DNA of 64,000 bases from Allobacillus salarius (GTDB lineage: Bacteria > Bacillota > Bacilli > Bacillales > Alkalibacillaceae). The notes beneath the pieces are model-generated. The model was not told the origin of the DNA, searched no databases, and saw only the letters and a list, made by a program, of their open reading frames with translations. Of this stretch, positions 1 through 8,472 are shown in pieces; the first letter of the stretch is position 1; each line of letters starts with the position of its first letter. A program made the position numbers and the translations under genes. The stretch spans positions 43,572 through 107,571 of the forward strand of contig NZ_VMHE01000005.1 in the NCBI RefSeq assembly GCF_007559425.1. The letters are read 5' to 3'.

Positions 1-493
1 CAAGCAATTCATCCCTTCTCGCCCGCGTGCCTTCTGGGAAAATTAATAAGCTATGACCGTCTTTCAGCAACTCGATCCCTTGTTTAAACGTCTTTAATGA
101 TTGCCTGCGATCTTTTCGGTCCAAGAAAAGACAGTCCATTTTTTCCATCCACGTTCGAGCAATTGGGATCTTTTTTACTTCAATTTTTGAAATAAATCCA
201 AATGGCTTTTTTAAGTAACCGAGAAGTGCAAAAATATCAAAGTTGCCTTGGTGGTTTGAGACAAACAATACTTGTGAGTCATGAATTTTCTCATCTCCGT
301 TAACGACAATTTTGCTGCCTGTAGATTTAAAAATCCTTCTCCCGATTTTTTTAGGAAGTTCATGCACGATTGCGTTGTATTCTTCGCGACTATAGTTCTC
401 TCTATCCATCTTTTTTATTTTCTTCAATGTTGGAACAGATCGAAGCACTCGGTAAATGCTTACGATCAATGTTTTTAATGTGCGCACCGTCAT
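1..493 (-). CDS. plsC: 1-acyl-sn-glycerol-3-phosphate acyltransferase, C-terminus cut by window edge
   Basis: Transfers an acyl group to lysophosphatidic acid at the membrane to make phosphatidic acid (PlsC family role). About 164 N-terminal residues are visible of a usual 200-240. The family's HX4D catalytic motif is present as NHQGNFD (His about 81, Asp about 86) and the substrate-binding FPEGTR motif lies near residues 152-157. The ATG at 493 follows a purine-rich AGAGGG ribosome site. The gene runs off the left edge, so its C-terminus and downstream neighbours are unknown. Family assignment is secure from the two motifs; exact acyl specificity is not. Confidence 0.88.
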   Translation of the reverse strand, partial: MTVRTLKTLIVSIYRVLRSVPTLKKIKKMDRENYSREEYNAIVHELPKKIGRRIFKSTGSKIVVNGDEKIHDSQVLFVSNHQGNFDIFALLGYLKKPFGFISKIEVKKIPIARTWMEKMDCLFLDRKDRRQSLKTFKQGIELLKDGHSLLIFPEGTRARRDELL

Positions 494-662
494 CCATCCC
501 TCTTTGTTGTATGATGTTGTTGTAAATAGAACGCTTCACCTATAATTGTATAGAAAAACAGCTGTGAAAAAAAGCTCTTTTGACTAACATACGGTTTTAT
601 TACCAAGCTTATCATTCCTATGGTAAAATAATTTCTAGAATATACAAAGTGAGGGATTTTGC

Positions 663-1493
663 ATGTATCGAAATATCATCGAGCAAGCAGATGTAGTTAT
701 TTTTGATTTGGACGGAACATTGTATGAAGGTAAAGGGCATTTTAAATTACATACAGAAAACTTAAAATCCCGAGTACGTAAAGATTTACGAGAAGCATTT
801 CAAGAGAAATACAATGAATATGAAAATGGCGAATCACCTCTTCAAATCGGTAAAATTTATGACGGCGAAAGAGATTTAATTTGGTCGTGGGACCCTTTTC
901 AAGAAACATTGACAGAAGCTAGAAACTGGGACAATGAAGTCGTAGAAGTTGAAAATGCTCCTTCTTTTATGCAAGCGAGTGACTTTGACTTTGACAAATG
1001 GGTACCAATTGGTGACGGCTGGTGGCCACCTTACGCAGTTGCTCGTCATTTTGGCGTTTCTGTGGACGAAATAAAGGAATCGTATAACCAAACAAAAGTC
1101 CAGATGGCAGAACTCGAAGGATTTTTGAATCATACACCTGGTTTGAAGGATTATTTGCAAGAGCTTTCGAAACGGAAGACATTAGTCGTTTGTACCAATA
1201 GTGATTTAGAAGATGCGAAAAGATTGCTGAGCTTTTTAGAGCTAGAGCAATTTTTTGTCGAAGTGATTCCATCCGCGTTGAAGCCAGTCAATACAAAGCA
1301 ACACTTTAATTACGTCATCGAGAAATACAAAGTAGATGCTGAAAAAGTTGTTTCTGTCGGTGATAATTTCATGAACGAAATTGCACCAGCTTTACAGCTA
1401 GGGATGAGCACAGTATGGATTACTGATGTCGATGAGTCACCTGTTGATGACGATCGATTGGTTTTAACGAACACATTAGCGACATTTGAATAA
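663..1493 (+). CDS. HAD-superfamily hydrolase
   Basis: A 276-residue cytoplasmic HAD phosphohydrolase. The four HAD motifs are visible: DLDGT near residues 15-19 (nucleophile and acid Asp), CTNSD near 178 (motif II), a Lys in LKPVNTK near 206 (motif III) and GDNFMNE near 233 (motif IV). A long helical insertion after motif I (about residues 20-150) acts as the cap and should set substrate choice. It stands alone, with a GTGAGG ribosome site upstream and a good terminator downstream. The substrate cannot be told from sequence; a small phosphorylated metabolite is the family norm. Confidence 0.85.
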   Translation: MYRNIIEQADVVIFDLDGTLYEGKGHFKLHTENLKSRVRKDLREAFQEKYNEYENGESPLQIGKIYDGERDLIWSWDPFQETLTEARNWDNEVVEVENAPSFMQASDFDFDKWVPIGDGWWPPYAVARHFGVSVDEIKESYNQTKVQMAELEGFLNHTPGLKDYLQELSKRKTLVVCTNSDLEDAKRLLSFLELEQFFVEVIPSALKPVNTKQHFNYVIEKYKVDAEKVVSVGDNFMNEIAPALQLGMSTVWITDVDESPVDDDRLVLTNTLATFE

Positions 1494-1502
1494 GCGCAGT
1501 TC

Positions 1503-1539
1503 AGAAATCTGCTCTTTCGATGAGCAGGTTTCTTTTTTT
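1503..1539 (+). terminator. Rho-independent terminator of the HAD gene
   Basis: A 12-bp stem (1503-1514 with 1522-1533, one G-U pair) is followed by a T7 run ten bases after the HAD stop codon. Confidence 0.85.
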
Positions 1540-1689
1540 ATGATAGTTAAGAATTATTACATGATCGATAATGATGTAATTCATTTGTTATCTATTTTTA
1601 ACAAAATTTCATTCAAAAAATGTTAAACTGACGAGGTATAGGAAATAGTTATATAGAAATCATTTCCTCATTATGCAAGAGGATATCAG

Positions 1690-1718
1690 TTGACACAATT
1701 CATCACATAACGAACAAT
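1690..1718 (+). promoter_or_regulatory. possible promoter of mreBH
   Basis: A perfect -35 TTGACA (1690-1695) stands 17 bases before AACAAT (1713-1718), a weak -10. It lies 75 bases upstream of the mreBH start. In B. subtilis mreBH is also under sigma-I; no sigma-I site was recognised here. Nothing else is seen in the 300-base gap before mreBH. Confidence 0.35.
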
Positions 1719-1793
1719 AAAAATGAAGCGAAACAATGAATAATTACGTAAACTTCGAGAAAAAATTACCACAAGAGAGATGGAGGCAACACA

Positions 1794-2801
1794 ATGTTTT
1801 CAAACACTGCAATTGGAATTGACTTAGGTACTGCTAACCTATTGATATATACAAAGAATAAAGGAATTGTTTTTAATGAACCTTCAGTTGTCGCAATAGA
1901 CACACATACTGGCAAAGTATTGGCAGTAGGTAACGAAGCAAAAGAAATGATCGGTAAAACACCTCATAATATACAATCCATTCGTCCATTAAAAGACGGA
2001 GTCATTGCTGATTATGAAATTACGTCACAAATGCTTAGTACAATGCTTAAAAAAGTAAGTAAAAAACTCGGTGTTTCTTTAAGAAAACCGAATGTGATTG
2101 TTTGTGCACCTACGGGGTCTACTTCTGTCGAACGTCGTGCCATCGACAATGCTATTCGTGAATATGGCGCTAAACAAGTACACATTATTGAAGAACCAGT
2201 CGCTGCAGCTATCGGAGCTGGATTACCTGTTGAAGAGCCTGTTTCCAATATGGTCGTTGATATTGGTGGCGGGACGAGCGAAGTAGCGATTATATCCTTC
2301 GGAGGTGTCGTTTCTGCGAAATCAATTCGCACAGGCGGGGACCATATGGATAGCGCGATCATTCAGCATGTTCGCAAAAAATATAATGTCCTCATTGGTG
2401 AGCGAACAGCGGAAAACGTCAAAATGGAAATCGGTTATGCTTTAGTCGACCACGATCCGCTAACAATGGAAGTTCGCGGTCGAGACTTAGTTACGGGCTT
2501 ACCAAAAACGATTGAACTTAACTCACAAGAAATCCAAGACGCACTACGGGAATCATTAGAAGCAATTTTGGAGGCAATCCGTGACACACTTGAAAACTGT
2601 CCGCCAGAATTGAGTGGTGACATCGTCGATCATGGAATTATGCTAACCGGCGGTGGTGCATTGTTGAAGGGCATGCAAGAATGGTTATCCAACGAAATCG
2701 ATGTTCCTGTACACATTGCAGAGAACCCAATTGAGTGTGTTGCTGTTGGTACCGGAAAATCACTAAGCATCATTCATAAGCTACAAAAAGCAGCGAAATA
2801 A
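1794..2801 (+). CDS. mreBH: rod-shape actin homologue MreBH
   Basis: An MreB-family bacterial actin (335 residues, full length) that polymerises under the membrane and guides lateral wall synthesis; in B. subtilis MreBH directs the LytE autolysin. The phosphate-1 loop [12 protein letters not shown] is at residues 8-19, the phosphate-2/adenosine region [11 protein letters not shown] near 155-165, and GGGALLKG near 290. The N-terminus [15 protein letters not shown] and the overall sequence match MreBH more closely than MreB or Mbl, and the solitary location away from mreCD and spoIIID supports this. A GAGATGGAGG site precedes the ATG. Confidence 0.9.
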   Translation: MFSNTAIGIDLGTANLLIYTKNKGIVFNEPSVVAIDTHTGKVLAVGNEAKEMIGKTPHNIQSIRPLKDGVIADYEITSQMLSTMLKKVSKKLGVSLRKPNVIVCAPTGSTSVERRAIDNAIREYGAKQVHIIEEPVAAAIGAGLPVEEPVSNMVVDIGGGTSEVAIISFGGVVSAKSIRTGGDHMDSAIIQHVRKKYNVLIGERTAENVKMEIGYALVDHDPLTMEVRGRDLVTGLPKTIELNSQEIQDALRESLEAILEAIRDTLENCPPELSGDIVDHGIMLTGGGALLKGMQEWLSNEIDVPVHIAENPIECVAVGTGKSLSIIHKLQKAAK

Positions 2802-2940
2802 ACAACTAAAAAATAGCATACGTCAAATTTGCATATCATCCTGTGGGTGGTGTGCTTTTTGGCGTGGATTTGACGTTCTATTTAAATTTGTTCGAGACCG
2901 TCTGTGAGATGTGCTATCGGGGTATTTGTTTTGTGACTAA

Positions 2941-2975
2941 AAATCCCGCTACCTTTTCAATGAGGTAACGGGATT
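2941..2975 (-). terminator. terminator of the EamA transporter gene
   Basis: A 12-bp stem (AATCCCGTTACC on the minus strand, one G-U pair) followed by a T5 run lies just beyond the stop of the minus-strand gene. The region 2819-2877 also holds a 9-bp inverted repeat (ACGTCAAAT / ATTTGACGT) with a long loop that may end mreBH transcription. Confidence 0.8.
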
Positions 2976-2978
2976 CGG

Positions 2979-3911
2979 TTAATCCGTCTCAATTGCTTTC
3001 TTATCTTTTTTTGAAAATCGCTTGATGTTCTTCAAATTCAAATTAACGAGTAGGACGCCTCCAACCACAAGGATTCCACCGAAAATTTGAGCTGGCGCAA
3101 GTTTTTCATTTAAAAATATGACAGCCATGATTGTTGTAAAGACAGGTAACAAGTTCAAGAAAATGCTCGCTAACGAAGGACCTAAATCCGAGACGGACTT
3201 ATTCCAAAAAATAAGCCCAATTACTGACGGAAATATCCCTAAGTATAACAATCCAGCCATGCCCTTATAATCCGTGAGTTCAACATGAAACCCATTGATG
3301 ATCCAATTCGCAATAGCAAAGGGCAAGATAATCAAAAAGCCCATTCCGAGCATGATCACTACACCGCCATACACAGGAAACTTGTGATTATGTTGCTTGA
3401 CATACATTCCATAAATCGCCCAAATTAAAACAGCAACAATCATGAAGATGTCACCAATATTGAAATCGAGCGCTAATAAAACTTCCAACGAACCATTCGC
3501 AATGACCCAGATTGCTCCAATAAAGGAAATTCCAGCTCCGATTAATTGTCGTCTCGTCAACCGTTCCTTTAATATGAAATAACCTAGAAAAATAGAAAAA
3601 ACTGGTGTCGTTGCTTCAACAATTCCAGCGTTTGTCGATGATGTATAGTTTAAGGATAAGTAAACAAAGAAGTTAAAAAATGAAATGCCAGTCACAGCAA
3701 ACGCAAATAAGTATTTCCAATTTTCCTTCCATATGTCCATATGATATTTCACCTGTTTATAACCAATAGGCAAAGTAATGAGGAAAGCAATGAATAAACG
3801 AAAGAACACTACAGTTACAGGTGACATATGGCTAACTGCTTTACCGACTACCAAGTTGCTGGAAAAGATGGTAACCGCAATCAACACAAATATATAAGAC
3901 CTAACCACCAA
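2979..3911 (-). CDS. EamA-type drug/metabolite transporter (DMT superfamily)
   Basis: A 310-residue integral membrane protein with about ten predicted transmembrane helices in two EamA repeats (roughly residues 5-140 and 150-290). Internal marks are GIVEATTPVFSIFLGY in repeat one and PSLASIFLNLLPVFTTIMAVIF in repeat two, typical of DMT exporters of metabolites or amino acids. The C-terminal tail is basic and cytoplasmic. The start is TTG at 3911 behind AGGTGGTGAT; no nearby ATG fits. It stands alone with its own terminator. Substrate unknown. Confidence 0.85.
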   Translation of the reverse strand: MVVRSYIFVLIAVTIFSSNLVVGKAVSHMSPVTVVFFRLFIAFLITLPIGYKQVKYHMDIWKENWKYLFAFAVTGISFFNFFVYLSLNYTSSTNAGIVEATTPVFSIFLGYFILKERLTRRQLIGAGISFIGAIWVIANGSLEVLLALDFNIGDIFMIVAVLIWAIYGMYVKQHNHKFPVYGGVVIMLGMGFLIILPFAIANWIINGFHVELTDYKGMAGLLYLGIFPSVIGLIFWNKSVSDLGPSLASIFLNLLPVFTTIMAVIFLNEKLAPAQIFGGILVVGGVLLVNLNLKNIKRFSKKDKKAIETD

Positions 3912-4301
3912 ATCACCACCTAAAGACTATCATACTCTTTATTAATATATGTTCAATGGTGCATAACTGTTTTAACTTATGCTTGCTAGGCTAAACACTA
4001 CCTAACAACCGCCGTATTTCGACTGAAATCAAATTCGTGATTGCGTTTCGGGTGATTAGGCGCTAGCTATTCCACCGAAACTTCACTCTCGTTTCTGATT
4101 CGGGGGATTATCGCTTCTGATCTAGGGGATTAGATGCTTTATCAACGACATTTGGCGCTGCGTTGAGTGCCGTTCGGGTGTTGAGATAGCTTCTCGATGA
4201 CTTTTCACGTTTCATAAGCTGCCATTCGGGTATCGAGACAGCTTATCGACGACGTTTCGCACTTCATAAGCCACTGTTCGGGCGTTGAGACGGCTTCTCG
4301 A

Positions 4302-5765
4302 AGTCAAGTCCATTATTATGTGTAAATTCTCTCAAGTGATTTCAGCGGGTAAAACAGCATATTCAACTTTGACATCTGGATTGGATTGAGAGGGCGGGTG
4401 TGATAGCCTGGTGGGCACGCCGGTTCTTTTTCAAAGATCTGGCGGCCAGGCGTAGAAATCACACTCGCCAGGAGGCTCAATCGCAATCCTCATTAATTAG
4501 AGATTTTTTTCTTAGGTAAATACCTTCTTTTCAAATCTAAGTTTTCATCTACATCCATTAACACAGCACCGATTAATCGAACAGCACTCTGTGTGTTCGG
4601 AAAGATTCGTATCACCTGTTCTCTTCTTCGGACTTCTTGATTAATCCGTTCGAGATTGTTGGTGGTTCGTAAGTGTATATGATAGTCTGTAGGTTCGCTC
4701 ATATATTGAATGGAGTCTTCGAATCCATCCTCGAGACAGCGGCAGACTTTTGGATGTTTATCTTCATATTTCTCAATGAATTGGTTTTTACGTTTTCTGG
4801 CGATATCTGGATCAACGGTTTCATAGATTAAATTCATTTCATGTTTGATTTCTTTTACGTTTTTCTTGGGCATTTTTTCGATTAAATCTTTTTTTAAGTG
4901 AAAGGTACAGCGCTGCCAACTGGTCCCAACGAAGGCTTCAGGGACAGAGGCTTTTAATCCAGCATGAGCATCGGAAATAAGTAACTTGGGTGACTGCAGG
5001 CCTCTGCTTTTGAGGTTTTCAAAAACCTTCAACCACGCGTCTTTCGACTCGACATGGTTGATTTCCATGCCAATGATTTCACGTTTATTTTGTTTATTGA
5101 CACCTACTACGATATAGACAGCCTTGGATACGACTTTATTATCTTCTCTTACCTTGATATACATGGCGTCTGCATAAATGTAAGGATAGTACGTGACATT
5201 TAACGGACGATTCAACCATTCCTTCACAATCGGATCTAACTTTTTAGTTAGATTGGAGACAAAGGATTTAGAGACTGATTTACCGCATAGCTCTTCTACA
5301 ATCTTGCCTACTTTACGTGTTGAAACGCCATTAACAACCATCTCCAACATACTTAAAACGAGAGCCTGATCTCTTCTTTCGTAACGCTCAAATACACTTG
5401 GTTCGAACTCTCCATTGCGTGTGCGTGGAACTAATAGTCTCAGTTCAAATGAGCCGATCATATAGCCACTCTCATAAAAGCCATTACGGTAATCGGTTCT
5501 TAGGTCATTCCTTTCGTACTGGCTAGCTTTTAAATACTCTTCCTGTTCTTTCAACATTATTTCATTTAACACCATCACAAGAGCAGACTTTAGTACGTCA
5601 TCCAGCTTTGAATCCATTACCTTTTCTTTTAATTCATCGATATTTAGGCTAAAATTAACTTGGGTCATCTTTCTCATCCTCCTAAAGTATTTTGTGGTTG
5701 AAATCACTTTAACACAGGAGAGAAGGATGGCCTATTCTTTTTACACAATTATATGGACTTAATCG
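4302..5765 (-). mobile_element. IS256-family insertion sequence
   Basis: A 1464-bp element. Its ends share AAGTCCAT...GTGTAAA (plus strand from 4306; minus strand from 5760), like IS256 termini. It is flanked by the 8-bp direct repeat CTTCTCGA (4294-4301 and 5766-5773), and excising the element with one repeat copy restores the 52-bp period of the host array. It encodes one intact transposase and so may be active. The noncoding left part, 4306-4492, contains GC-rich inverted repeats only. Confidence 0.85.
4493..5668 (-). CDS. IS256-family (mutator-type) transposase
   Basis: A DDE transposase of about 391 residues, the usual family length. The catalytic acids are visible: Asp in YADAMYIKV, Asp in LISDAHAGL and Glu in TTNNLERINQEVRRRE; the conserved WQRCTFHLKK between the second Asp and Glu is typical of IS256. 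The start at 5668 is chosen because AGGAGG lies nine bases upstream; longer versions would begin upstream of that ribosome site. It looks intact and is unlike the other two IS256-type genes in the window, so it arrived separately. Confidence 0.92.
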   Translation of the reverse strand: MTQVNFSLNIDELKEKVMDSKLDDVLKSALVMVLNEIMLKEQEEYLKASQYERNDLRTDYRNGFYESGYMIGSFELRLLVPRTRNGEFEPSVFERYERRDQALVLSMLEMVVNGVSTRKVGKIVEELCGKSVSKSFVSNLTKKLDPIVKEWLNRPLNVTYYPYIYADAMYIKVREDNKVVSKAVYIVVGVNKQNKREIIGMEINHVESKDAWLKVFENLKSRGLQSPKLLISDAHAGLKASVPEAFVGTSWQRCTFHLKKDLIEKMPKKNVKEIKHEMNLIYETVDPDIARKRKNQFIEKYEDKHPKVCRCLEDGFEDSIQYMSEPTDYHIHLRTTNNLERINQEVRRREQVIRIFPNTQSAVRLIGAVLMDVDENLDLKRRYLPKKKISN

Positions 5766-5905
5766 CTTCTCGACGACTTTTCACGCTTCATTAGCTGCCA
5801 TTCGGGTATCGAGACAGCTTCTCGATGACATTTCACGCTCGTTCAGTCCAAACTCTAACTTTAATAAAACCAACCGATGATCGAAAACCTTACATAACAG
5901 AAAAA

Positions 5906-6388
5906 CTATTGAAGATTTCCTGTACGAACCATGTGAGTCATTCTTTCATCGTATTTTTCTATAACTGCAAATGATTCTTTTTCTAATATTCCTTCTATGT
6001 AACTATGTACGCGCTTATAAATATATTCATTGGAATGAATAAAAGGTTTCATATTCATATACTTATCTTCGACTGCAAAGACGATATGGCGTATGTTCGT
6101 CATTACAATCGTAGACAAGCACATAATACAAGGTTCCAAACTTGTATAAATCACACACTCCCTAGCATTTTCTTGTAAAAACGCCGCACTGCTATTTATG
6201 GCTGTCATTTCGGCGTGTAATGTGTTGTTTTTATTTGTATTAATTCTATTGTTTCCACGCGAAATAATTTTTCCATTATGTACGATAACTGCGCCGACTG
6301 GTAGATCACCTCGTTCGCCTGCAATTGCTGCCTCTTTGATAGCCTCTTTCATAAAATATTCATGATCTAGCTCTTCAATGTTTATCAT
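5906..6388 (-). CDS. zinc-dependent nucleoside/nucleobase deaminase
   Basis: A 160-residue cytosolic deaminase of the CDA fold. The zinc ligands and catalytic Glu are clear: HAEMTA (His and proton-shuttling Glu) and LEPCIMC (two Cys). This pattern fits the guanine/tRNA-adenosine/cytosine deaminase family; the C-terminal half differs from both TadA and GuaD, so the substrate is left open. The ATG at 6388 follows TTGGGGGT by eight bases; a TTG at 6403 is possible but has no ribosome site. It lies between the 52-bp array and the ABC exporter terminator, apparently as its own unit. Confidence 0.82.
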   Translation of the reverse strand: MINIEELDHEYFMKEAIKEAAIAGERGDLPVGAVIVHNGKIISRGNNRINTNKNNTLHAEMTAINSSAAFLQENARECVIYTSLEPCIMCLSTIVMTNIRHIVFAVEDKYMNMKPFIHSNEYIYKRVHSYIEGILEKESFAVIEKYDERMTHMVRTGNLQ

Positions 6389-6415
6389 GTCTTCTACCCC
6401 CAACTTAGCTCATAT

Positions 6416-6452
6416 CTAAAAAAGCGACCGAGAGAATTCTCCCCCGGCCGCT
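6416..6452 (-). terminator. terminator of the ABC-2 exporter operon
   Basis: Long stem AAGCGGCCGGGGGAG with its complement (6421-6452) and a minus-strand T6 run, directly after the permease stop. Confidence 0.85.
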
Positions 6453-6469
6453 TCACTGCAAAAATTAGA

Positions 6470-7243
6470 TTAATAGTTCCCTAACAATCCTTTTGACATT
6501 GCTATTTTTTCACACTTCAAGTAGAAGAATATGCCGATGAATAAATATACCACTGAGTTGACGATTAAAGCGGTGTAATCCATCGCTGTAAAATCTGTCC
6601 ACGAGTAGCCTTGAATCATAACATGCCGAATCATGTCTACCCCTTTAACAAACGGGGCTAGTATTAAGAACGGTGCGACAGAAAGTGGCACAAAAGCTAG
6701 AGCAGCTAATATAAACTGGAGAATTTGCATGAACGCTTGAATCTGTTTAAATATGACGCTCGCTCCGGCAATCATAAAGCCTACACCGACGATTCCGACC
6801 AACGTTATTAGCAATATGGTCAAGGTTAAATCAGGTTTTAAATATAGCCATTGATTCGCGGTTGCCATACTTAAATATAATAAACCAACGACAATTACTC
6901 CATGCAATGCTATATAACCGATCAATCGTGATAAGAGAATCTTCCACATCCCTAGCGGTGACATGTACAATTGCTCTAACGTACCTCTTGTCGCTTCCAT
7001 TGTAATCGTAAATCCGATATTCGTTAATGTTACTAAAGTCAAATACCAAAAAATATAATTCACGATGACATGTTGGATATTCGCTTCTGCTTGTGCCGGG
7101 TCTCCGATGATGTTGATTCCCAAAAGCATACCCAAAAAAATGATATAAATCGTTCCGATCATGCTGAGTGTGTTTGGAAGGTAACGCTTCATTTCGATGA
7201 ATTCCATTCGTGTATTTGCTTTAATTAATTGAATGAATGGCAT
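6470..7243 (-). CDS. ABC-2 type exporter permease
   Basis: A 257-residue membrane protein with six predicted helices, the usual ABC-2 permease form. It begins with a cytoplasmic segment (FIQLIKANTRMEFIEMKRYLPN) and carries the ABC-2 core GTLEQLYMSPLGMWKILLSRLIG between helices two and three, where the coupling helix contacts the ATPase. Its first 23 bases overlap the end of the upstream ATPase gene, so the two are translationally coupled and form one exporter. Substrate unknown; drug, lipid or peptide export are family roles. Confidence 0.88.
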   Translation of the reverse strand: MPFIQLIKANTRMEFIEMKRYLPNTLSMIGTIYIIFLGMLLGINIIGDPAQAEANIQHVIVNYIFWYLTLVTLTNIGFTITMEATRGTLEQLYMSPLGMWKILLSRLIGYIALHGVIVVGLLYLSMATANQWLYLKPDLTLTILLITLVGIVGVGFMIAGASVIFKQIQAFMQILQFILAALAFVPLSVAPFLILAPFVKGVDMIRHVMIQGYSWTDFTAMDYTALIVNSVVYLFIGIFFYLKCEKIAMSKGLLGNY

Positions 7244-8195
7244 GGCTCTTCTCCTCCTGAATCAAATTCATGAACACTTCTTCAAAATTGATGGTCGTTC
7301 GGTCGATCTTTTCAATGATTGTGTTCTCCTTTTTCAATAAATCCATTAAGTCATAAATATCATTATCTTGTTCCAAGGTTATCGTTAATTTGGTCCCATC
7401 TAGCAATTCATTCATCGGAAACTTTGCGTCTAATTCCTTCTGCTGTTGTTCGGTCAGTTCGTTTCCTAACGTCAAGACGTAAGCACTTGTTTCAAACAGA
7501 TTCATTAGTTCTTCTACTTTTTCATCAGCAATTACTTTCCCATTATTGATAATTACTGTCCGTTCACATAAATCTTGTACGACAGGCATGTCATGCGTAC
7601 TGATGATAATTGTCTTTCCAGCCTCGGAAATTTTCTTCAGCAATTGGCGTACTTCATATCCTGTTTCGATATCAAGACCAAGCGTCGGTTCATCGAGTAA
7701 AATCACATCACTATCGGCTAATAAAGCAACAGCTAGTGCCAGCTTTTGCTGCATACCACGAGATAAATTGCTGACGAGTTCATTTTCTTTTTGCTTTAAC
7801 TTGAACTCCTTCAATAACTCTTCAATTTCACCCATCTTTTCTTTTCGACTTTTCCCACGGTTCCCGGCGAAATATTCTAGGTTTTCTCTCGCTGTTAAGC
7901 GCCAATATAAATTCCGGTTCCCCTCTAATACAGCACTAATGTGTTCCAATCCTTTTAGACGATTCTTTTGCATCGTAATTCCGTTAATAACTACTTCACC
8001 TTCATCAGGGACGATGAGTCCACAGATCATCTTGATTGTTGTCGTCTTGCCAGCACCATTCGGGCCGAGTAAGCCGAGAATTTCTCCACGTTTCACTGTA
8101 AATTCCACACCATCAACAGCTTGAACCCACTCTTTTGTTTTTCTTTTCTTGTAACCTTTTTTAAGACCTTTCACTTCAATTAAAATTTCTTCCAT
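7221..8195 (-). CDS. ABC exporter ATP-binding protein
   Basis: A 324-residue ATPase that powers the permease encoded just downstream. Walker A is GPNGAGKTT near residue 44, the ABC signature is LSRGMQQ near 146, Walker B is VILLDEP near 166 and the switch His is in STHD near 200. The roughly 100-residue C-terminal extension is common in ABC-2 (CcmA/NatA-like) ATPases. A GAGTCG-GAAG region precedes the ATG at 8195. A divergent promoter region of 277 bases separates it from the antiporter gene. Confidence 0.9.
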   Translation of the reverse strand: MEEILIEVKGLKKGYKKRKTKEWVQAVDGVEFTVKRGEILGLLGPNGAGKTTTIKMICGLIVPDEGEVVINGITMQKNRLKGLEHISAVLEGNRNLYWRLTARENLEYFAGNRGKSRKEKMGEIEELLKEFKLKQKENELVSNLSRGMQQKLALAVALLADSDVILLDEPTLGLDIETGYEVRQLLKKISEAGKTIIISTHDMPVVQDLCERTVIINNGKVIADEKVEELMNLFETSAYVLTLGNELTEQQQKELDAKFPMNELLDGTKLTITLEQDNDIYDLMDLLKKENTIIEKIDRTTINFEEVFMNLIQEEKSHAIHSIN

Positions 8196-8472
8196 CGACT
8201 CTCACCCTTCTTTTACGACTATATCTAAAGTTTAGCAATCGCTTCCCCACGAGCGAACAGACCTCAGCACTGTCTTATTTCCGCCTGGAGTCTGAATATT
8301 CAAACGGTCCGTATTACAACAAAATATGTAAAAAGAATATAATTATTAGTATACTAAATAAATTTCTAATTGTTAATTATTTTCAAAAAATATAAAACTG
8401 GCCAATCACCTGATAAGTAAAACAATAATAATTATGATAAAATTAAAAACAGAAAATTAATGGAGGATTCTA

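Larger units (their letters stand above)
4173..5852. repeat. 52-bp intergenic tandem array (array A), split by an IS element
   Basis: Units begin with TTCGGG at 4173, 4225, 4277 and 5801. Each continues GTATCGAGACAGCTTCTCGA and then a TTTCACGCTTCAT-like stretch. Removing the inserted element plus one 8-bp target copy places the unit at 5801 exactly 52 bp after that at 4277. No open reading frame runs through it. The flank 3912-4172 shows weaker, irregular copies (TTCGGGGGATTA at 4100). Confidence 0.8.

Noticed and set aside
967..1272. Open frames on the minus strand within the HAD gene.
   Set aside because: They overlap a well-supported gene, have no ribosome sites and have unlikely composition; they are shadows.
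8196..8472. A c-di-AMP (ydaO) riboswitch before the antiporter gene.
   Set aside because: None of the ydaO core motifs were found; only an AT-rich promoter-like region is present.
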